NCBI GenBank assembly: GCA_021772895.1
Contig: JAJFLC010000012.1
Location: 310,001-374,000, forward strand
Source: Mariprofundaceae bacterium
Lineage (GTDB): Bacteria > Pseudomonadota > Zetaproteobacteria > Mariprofundales > Mariprofundaceae
DNA length: 64,000 nucleotides
Direction of reading: 5' to 3'
Made by a program: the position numbers and the translations under genes. This document shows positions 60,840 to 64,000 of the stretch, piece after piece. The notes under the pieces are model-generated. The model had not been told where the DNA came from. It did no database searches and saw only the letters and a list, made by a program, of their open reading frames with translations. The stretch's first letter is position 1, and the number at the start of each line of letters is the position of its first letter.

Positions 60840-61391
60840 ATGAAAAGTATTCTTAATATTCCGAATATTTTAACACTCTCTCGCATTATCCTGACCCCTG
60901 TGATTGTTTATGCCATTTTAAGTGGTGAAGCGCTCATGGCATTGGTCTTGATGATTGCGGCAGGTGTGACGGATATGCTGGATGGTGCAATTGCCCGCTA
61001 TTTTGATCAACGGACAACGGTCGGTGCGTATCTTGATCCACTGGCAGATAAATTGATGCTGATCAGCATGGTAGTAACGCTTTTTATGATTGGGAAAGTT
61101 CCACTTTTTTTGTTTTTGGCCGTGGTGTTCCGGGATGCGATCATCGTACTCGGTGCCATAGCCTATGAGATGGTGACACACAGCTTGAAGATGGAGCCAA
61201 GCCTGATCTCTAAAGCCACTACGTTTATGCAGATTGTGTATGTTGTGAGCCTGCTGCTACAGATGGCCTATCCGTTGACTGAGTTATGGATTCAAACGGT
61301 GGTTTGGATCACGTTTACTGTAACCTGTGTTTCAGGCTTGCATTATATGCTGGTCTGGACCCGTAAAGCGACGTTTGAAGAGAATCAATAG
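60840..61391 (+). CDS. CDP-alcohol phosphatidyltransferase family protein (PgsA-like)
   Basis: 183 residues with about five to six helices and the complete family motif DGAIARYFDQRTTVGAYLDP, then LADK (DGX2ARX8GX3DX3D). Begins MKSILNIPNILTLSRIILTP, as phosphatidylglycerophosphate synthases do. So it is PgsA-like, but a role in another CDP-alcohol lipid is possible. The start at 60840 is preferred over a frame from 60762 that overlaps the upstream gene. The DUF2066/CDP-alcohol transferase/hda-like cluster is a conserved neighbourhood. Confidence 0.85.
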   Translation: MKSILNIPNILTLSRIILTPVIVYAILSGEALMALVLMIAAGVTDMLDGAIARYFDQRTTVGAYLDPLADKLMLISMVVTLFMIGKVPLFLFLAVVFRDAIIVLGAIAYEMVTHSLKMEPSLISKATTFMQIVYVVSLLLQMAYPLTELWIQTVVWITFTVTCVSGLHYMLVWTRKATFEENQ

Positions 61392-61396
61392 GCTTT

Positions 61397-62110
61397 ATGC
61401 AATTTCCGATGCATCAACAGCGTCTCAATTATAAAATCCCAGTGAGTTATGAATATGGCCGATGGGTCAGGCATGCGGGTGTTGAGGATGCATGCAGCCG
61501 TATTGCGCTGTGGCTTGTTCAAGGCGGTACATTGTGGCTCGGTTCAGAAGCCGCTGCTGGTAAAACGCATTTTCTCCATGCTGTGAAACAGGAACATGCC
61601 CATGTAGGACTTGTTTTGGCAAATGAACAACAGGAACCAGCCGCTAGTTTAGTACGTCACTGGGTTGAAACGCTGGAGCCTTATGTTTATTGGATGGTGG
61701 ATTTAGAAGCAGGTTCAGCAAGTGCTGCTCATGGTTTGGCATTGTTTCATTTGATTGAACGTGCACGGGAAATGAATCGGCCATTACTGATCTCCTGGCG
61801 TTGTGAAGAGCATGATTTGGCCCCTGCCGAACTGAGTAGTCGCATGCGTATGATGGAGCGGGTTTTGATGATTGCTCCAAAAGTGGATGATGATTTAAGA
61901 GCTGTGATGCATTCTGTGGCTGAAGGACTTCAGTGGCAGGTGAAGGATAGTGTTTTATCGCTTATGCTGACGCAGTTGCCCCGAAATTTATCAGAGCAGA
62001 TTACGGCTTTGACGCAACTGGAATCGGCTTCTTTAGAAGAACGGCAGCGTATGACTCAGGCTTGGGCAAAAGAGAAACTTAATCTGGATGCAATAAATTC
62101 ATCGATTTAA
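61397..62110 (+). CDS. hda: DnaA-homologue regulatory protein, Hda-like
   Basis: 237 residues of the DnaA AAA+ homologue family. Walker A is degenerate (LWLGSEAAAGKTHFLHAV); the Walker B region reads YWMVDLEAGSASA, then AELSSRMRMMERVLMIAPKVDD and MLTQLPRNLSEQITAL, corresponding to the Hda C-terminal lid. Hda with the beta clamp turns DnaA-ATP to DnaA-ADP after initiation. A clamp-binding QL[SP]LP-type N-terminus would be expected: here MQFPMHQQRLNYKIPVS is only a loose fit. Weak Walker A suggests altered nucleotide use. Overlaps the convergent gene by 4 bases. Confidence 0.75.
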   Translation: MQFPMHQQRLNYKIPVSYEYGRWVRHAGVEDACSRIALWLVQGGTLWLGSEAAAGKTHFLHAVKQEHAHVGLVLANEQQEPAASLVRHWVETLEPYVYWMVDLEAGSASAAHGLALFHLIERAREMNRPLLISWRCEEHDLAPAELSSRMRMMERVLMIAPKVDDDLRAVMHSVAEGLQWQVKDSVLSLMLTQLPRNLSEQITALTQLESASLEERQRMTQAWAKEKLNLDAINSSI

Positions 62111-62907
62111 TCGTAAGTTGCTGTGTAAGTGTTGATCCGTTTTTTCCAGCCAGCCAGCCAGCGTTTTTCATGACGATCCGGTGGAGCGTGTTGCACACGT
62201 TGTGACAGTACTGCTTTTGCCGATGTTGCAAAACTGATGAGGATTCCGTTCTCACTGTCAGCATTTTTCATCCCCTGTAACACTTGCAATAATCCCCAGC
62301 CTTTACCCTGATAACGCTCAGAGGGACTTGTTCCTTCGCCTTTGAAATTCACATAATCAATCAGTGCGTAATATCCCATGCGTGTGGAGGCAACACGATC
62401 AAACTGCTGCTGAATCAATGCATGTTCTGGAACCGGGGTGATGGCAAACATACGAGACAACGCCTGATTTAAGCGTTGAATCATAAAACTTGTTTGAATG
62501 TCTTTGGTCTCGGATAGAAGCTTTCTTAGCTGGCGCATTTTTTGAGTATTCTGAGCGGCTAAAAACAGGTCTCTTGATGACCACGGTGCACCTGTTTTAA
62601 CCGCATGACTTAACCATGACGGAATTTGAACACTGCTGCGGGTTTGCATAAACCGAATCAGTGCTGGAAAACTCTCTTTAAAGGGTCCCGTGCTGTTTTT
62701 TGGATACCAGATGAAGTGCCCAATTCCCAGGGATGGGAAACCTTCACCCTGATTCCAGGATGTCAGACAGGCAGTTTTTCCGGCACATTCATTCTGGAAT
62801 ATTTTTTTACCAATCAACATTGCCTGTTGATCACTGATAGAGATGTCAGTTGCAATACTTATGCCTGAAAAGGTGAAGCAGACCAGTGCAATAAACAAAA
62901 ACCGCAT
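62107..62907 (-). CDS. secreted protein of unknown function with lysozyme-like GIGH motif
   Basis: 266 residues with a signal peptide (about 1-19, FLFIALVCFTFSGISIA). The core NQGEGFPSLGIGHFIWYPK resembles the beta-turn of T4-type lysozymes (a Glu followed some residues later by GIGH), and is preceded by NECAGKTACLTSW with two Cys. FDRVASTRMGYYALIDYVNFKGEG and RYQGKGWGLLQVL follow. I do not know a named family with experimental function; peptidoglycan hydrolysis is a guess. Convergent with hda. Confidence 0.55.
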   Translation of the reverse strand: MRFLFIALVCFTFSGISIATDISISDQQAMLIGKKIFQNECAGKTACLTSWNQGEGFPSLGIGHFIWYPKNSTGPFKESFPALIRFMQTRSSVQIPSWLSHAVKTGAPWSSRDLFLAAQNTQKMRQLRKLLSETKDIQTSFMIQRLNQALSRMFAITPVPEHALIQQQFDRVASTRMGYYALIDYVNFKGEGTSPSERYQGKGWGLLQVLQGMKNADSENGILISFATSAKAVLSQRVQHAPPDRHEKRWLAGWKKRINTYTATYD

Positions 62908-62931
62908 CAGAGCGAAGAGCTTTAACAGTCT

Positions 62932-63312
62932 CTAGTCCTGTAGGGATGAAAGAATGTTTTTTGAAATACCGTTGTTATAATGTTTCACAATAATCTGTGA
63001 ACGAAACAGCGCATAGAGTTCAAGCAAAGTAATGATAGCAAATAGAATAAAACCATTTTGCCACTGGCCCAAATACATCAGATAAATACTTGCAAAGAAT
63101 ACGGCTAAATTTGCCAGACCACGCAACCAGCGACCAAGATAAAAGTGATGCAATCCGGCAATAAACAGATAATTGAGTACAGCAAACGTATCCGGGTCTT
63201 TCAGTTTTTTTTCAGCACGTTCATAAAAAACCTTGCGCTTCTCATCTGGTAATTCTCGAATTTCAAGCCGAAGTGCCTCTTCACGGGCATTCACTTCGCT
63301 CTGTTTCAGCAT
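62932..63312 (-). CDS. TM2-domain membrane protein
   Basis: 126 residues. Hydrophilic helical N-terminus (MLKQSEVNAREEALRLEI, about 1-40), then a TM2-type pair of helices: FAVLNYLFIAGLHHFYLGRWLRG (family GxxGxHrFYLG, here GLHHFYLG) and LANLAVFFASIYLMYLG, then a third helix. The start at 63312 lies 2 bases after the stop of the small DUF4177 gene. A frame up to 63402 reads through that gene. Function unknown. Confidence 0.75.
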   Translation of the reverse strand: MLKQSEVNAREEALRLEIRELPDEKRKVFYERAEKKLKDPDTFAVLNYLFIAGLHHFYLGRWLRGLANLAVFFASIYLMYLGQWQNGFILFAIITLLELYALFRSQIIVKHYNNGISKNILSSLQD

Positions 63313-63314
63313 GA

Positions 63315-63527
63315 TTAGCGCCCCAGTGTGATGATGACATTTTCCCGGGACCAAAATAGCCAAAATCGTTTCTTTTCCACCACTTGGAATACGATTTGCC
63401 AACCATCGGCAGCCTCTTTGTTCAGCGATGATTCCATTTGTTTGATTGGCATGCCTGATGCGCCCAAAAAGATGGTGCCAAGCGCACCTTCTGAAACCTG
63501 TATAACTTTGTATTCTTTGTAGGCCAT
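63315..63527 (-). CDS. DUF4177-like small protein
   Basis: 70 residues. MAYKEYKVIQVSEGALGTIFLGASGMP, then MESSLNKEAADGWQIVFQVVEKKRFWLFWSRENVIITLGR, fits the DUF4177 pattern (YKVV..., LN..A.DGW.......). AGGAG-like purines precede the ATG. Coupled to the TM2 gene. Function unknown. Confidence 0.7.
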   Translation of the reverse strand: MAYKEYKVIQVSEGALGTIFLGASGMPIKQMESSLNKEAADGWQIVFQVVEKKRFWLFWSRENVIITLGR

Positions 63528-63754
63528 AGCAGTCTCCTGTGATCTATGATGAAGGGTATATAAACTTTAGAAAAGGCGCACTGTTTCTCTTTTCGGATAG
63601 CTTGCTGTTTTTTAAGAGCCAGTGTGGTGATTTTCCAATCCATTTTTCAGCAAGCGTGAAGGTGGCAACACCGGCATCATCCTCTAACCAGCTCGGAGCT
63701 TGCGTAGAGCGTGACAAATGGTGTGTGTCCAATCTAAGCCGGCGAATGATCTCA

Positions 63755-64000
63755 TTACATATTTTCTAGCCATTTTCTCAATGTTTCCAGAGCATTGTCT
63801 GAGACAGATCGTCGTCGCTCCGCCCTTGATAAACGTCGTTTACCTTCCCTCTTTTTGCCCGGTGGAAGCAGGCCGAAATTGATATTCATGGGTTGAAAAT
63901 CTTCAATGCGTGTGCCGGAGATGTGCCCGAGAAGTGCGCCATGCGCGGTGTCGGCTGGTGGCGCATCAGGCTCTTTGCCTTGTGCGATGGCTGCGAGAAA
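63755..64000 (-). CDS. trmFO: TrmFO, 3' end only (tRNA U54 methyltransferase, FAD/folate-dependent)
   Basis: The C-terminal 81 residues are in the window, running off the right edge. TAHGALLGHISGTRIEDFQP then MNINFGLLPPG is the diagnostic TrmFO end (TAxGALLxHIT...FQPMNINFGLxPP), followed by a basic segment and ALETLRKWLENM. TrmFO makes 5-methyluridine 54 in tRNA from 5,10-methylenetetrahydrofolate; enterics use TrmA instead, so this helps place the organism. The 63528-63754 gap has no convincing gene. Confidence 0.85.
   Translation of the reverse strand, partial: FLAAIAQGKEPDAPPADTAHGALLGHISGTRIEDFQPMNINFGLLPPGKKREGKRRLSRAERRRSVSDNALETLRKWLENM

Noticed and set aside
63544-63732. 62-residue minus-strand frame between trmFO and the DUF4177 gene
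   Set aside because: TTG start, no ribosome site and no recognisable family. It is more likely chance, though a small gene cannot be excluded.

Overview
This is a proteobacterial chromosome segment, about 46-48% G+C by eye. It is dense in housekeeping genes, with one clearly foreign-looking block. A FAD/folate-type tRNA methyltransferase (TrmFO, right edge) lies close to an SspB - DUF2066 - CDP-alcohol transferase - Hda-like operon. YgiQ, ApaG, TrhP, BioC/BioH and a c-type-haem chemoreceptor are also present. This mix fits a marine proteobacterium outside classic Enterobacterales-type Gammaproteobacteria. Zetaproteobacteria is my best guess, from gene content only; no rRNA is present to confirm it.

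Layout. 1-2 kb: galU - tsaB - low-molecular-weight phosphatase. 2-7 kb (minus): lipoprotein, rluE, Ca/Na antiporter, trhP and a Ste24-like protease. 7.6-10 kb: a large hybrid sensor kinase. 10-16.8 kb: GST, apaG, ygiQ, EamA transporter, DEAD-box helicase. 16.9-19.2 kb: CREST-type membrane hydrolase, YehS, P-loop kinase, GNAT. 19-23 kb (minus): phosphate permease, hemE, thiG, thiS. 23-26 kb: TPR protein, aroQ, accB, accC. 26-31 kb: an envelope redox block of exported MsrAB, exported thioredoxin-like protein, a 57-residue Met-rich secreted peptide on the opposite strand, a shortened spondin-domain protein and an OmpR-type two-component pair.

31-35.5 kb: an AT-richer run of small same-strand genes (YjbR, uracil-DNA glycosylase family, frameshifted SnoaL, Ogt, double SnoaL, GNAT, YCII, small membrane protein). 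Their stop codons sit on or just before TAAC boxes, and some are followed by GTTA boxes. This resembles a degenerate integron cassette cluster without an integrase. 35.6-39 kb: argD, argF, argG. 39-41.6 kb: cytochrome b561, then arsR, acr3 and arsC. 41.7-46 kb: two secreted PD40 beta-propeller proteins behind a CRP-like site, convergent with a sensor/regulator pair. 46-51 kb: NUDIX hydrolase, stand-alone receiver protein, then the biotin operon bioF-bioH-bioC-bioD read leftwards, divergent from comF. 51-56.5 kb: grxC, carbonic anhydrase, haem-binding chemoreceptor, rsmA, tpiA, secG, tRNA-Leu(GAG). 56.6-64 kb: an AT-rich EEP-family nuclease, RNase P RNA, DAHP synthase, the sspB-DUF2066-pgsA-like-hda operon, then minus-strand small membrane genes and the 3' end of trmFO.

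Most promising for follow-up: the Met-rich peptide beside exported MsrAB (compare the MrpX/MsrP hypochlorite-scavenging pair of Azospira); the cassette-like block; the haem-binding chemoreceptor; and two sensor kinases whose best-supported starts are CTG codons.
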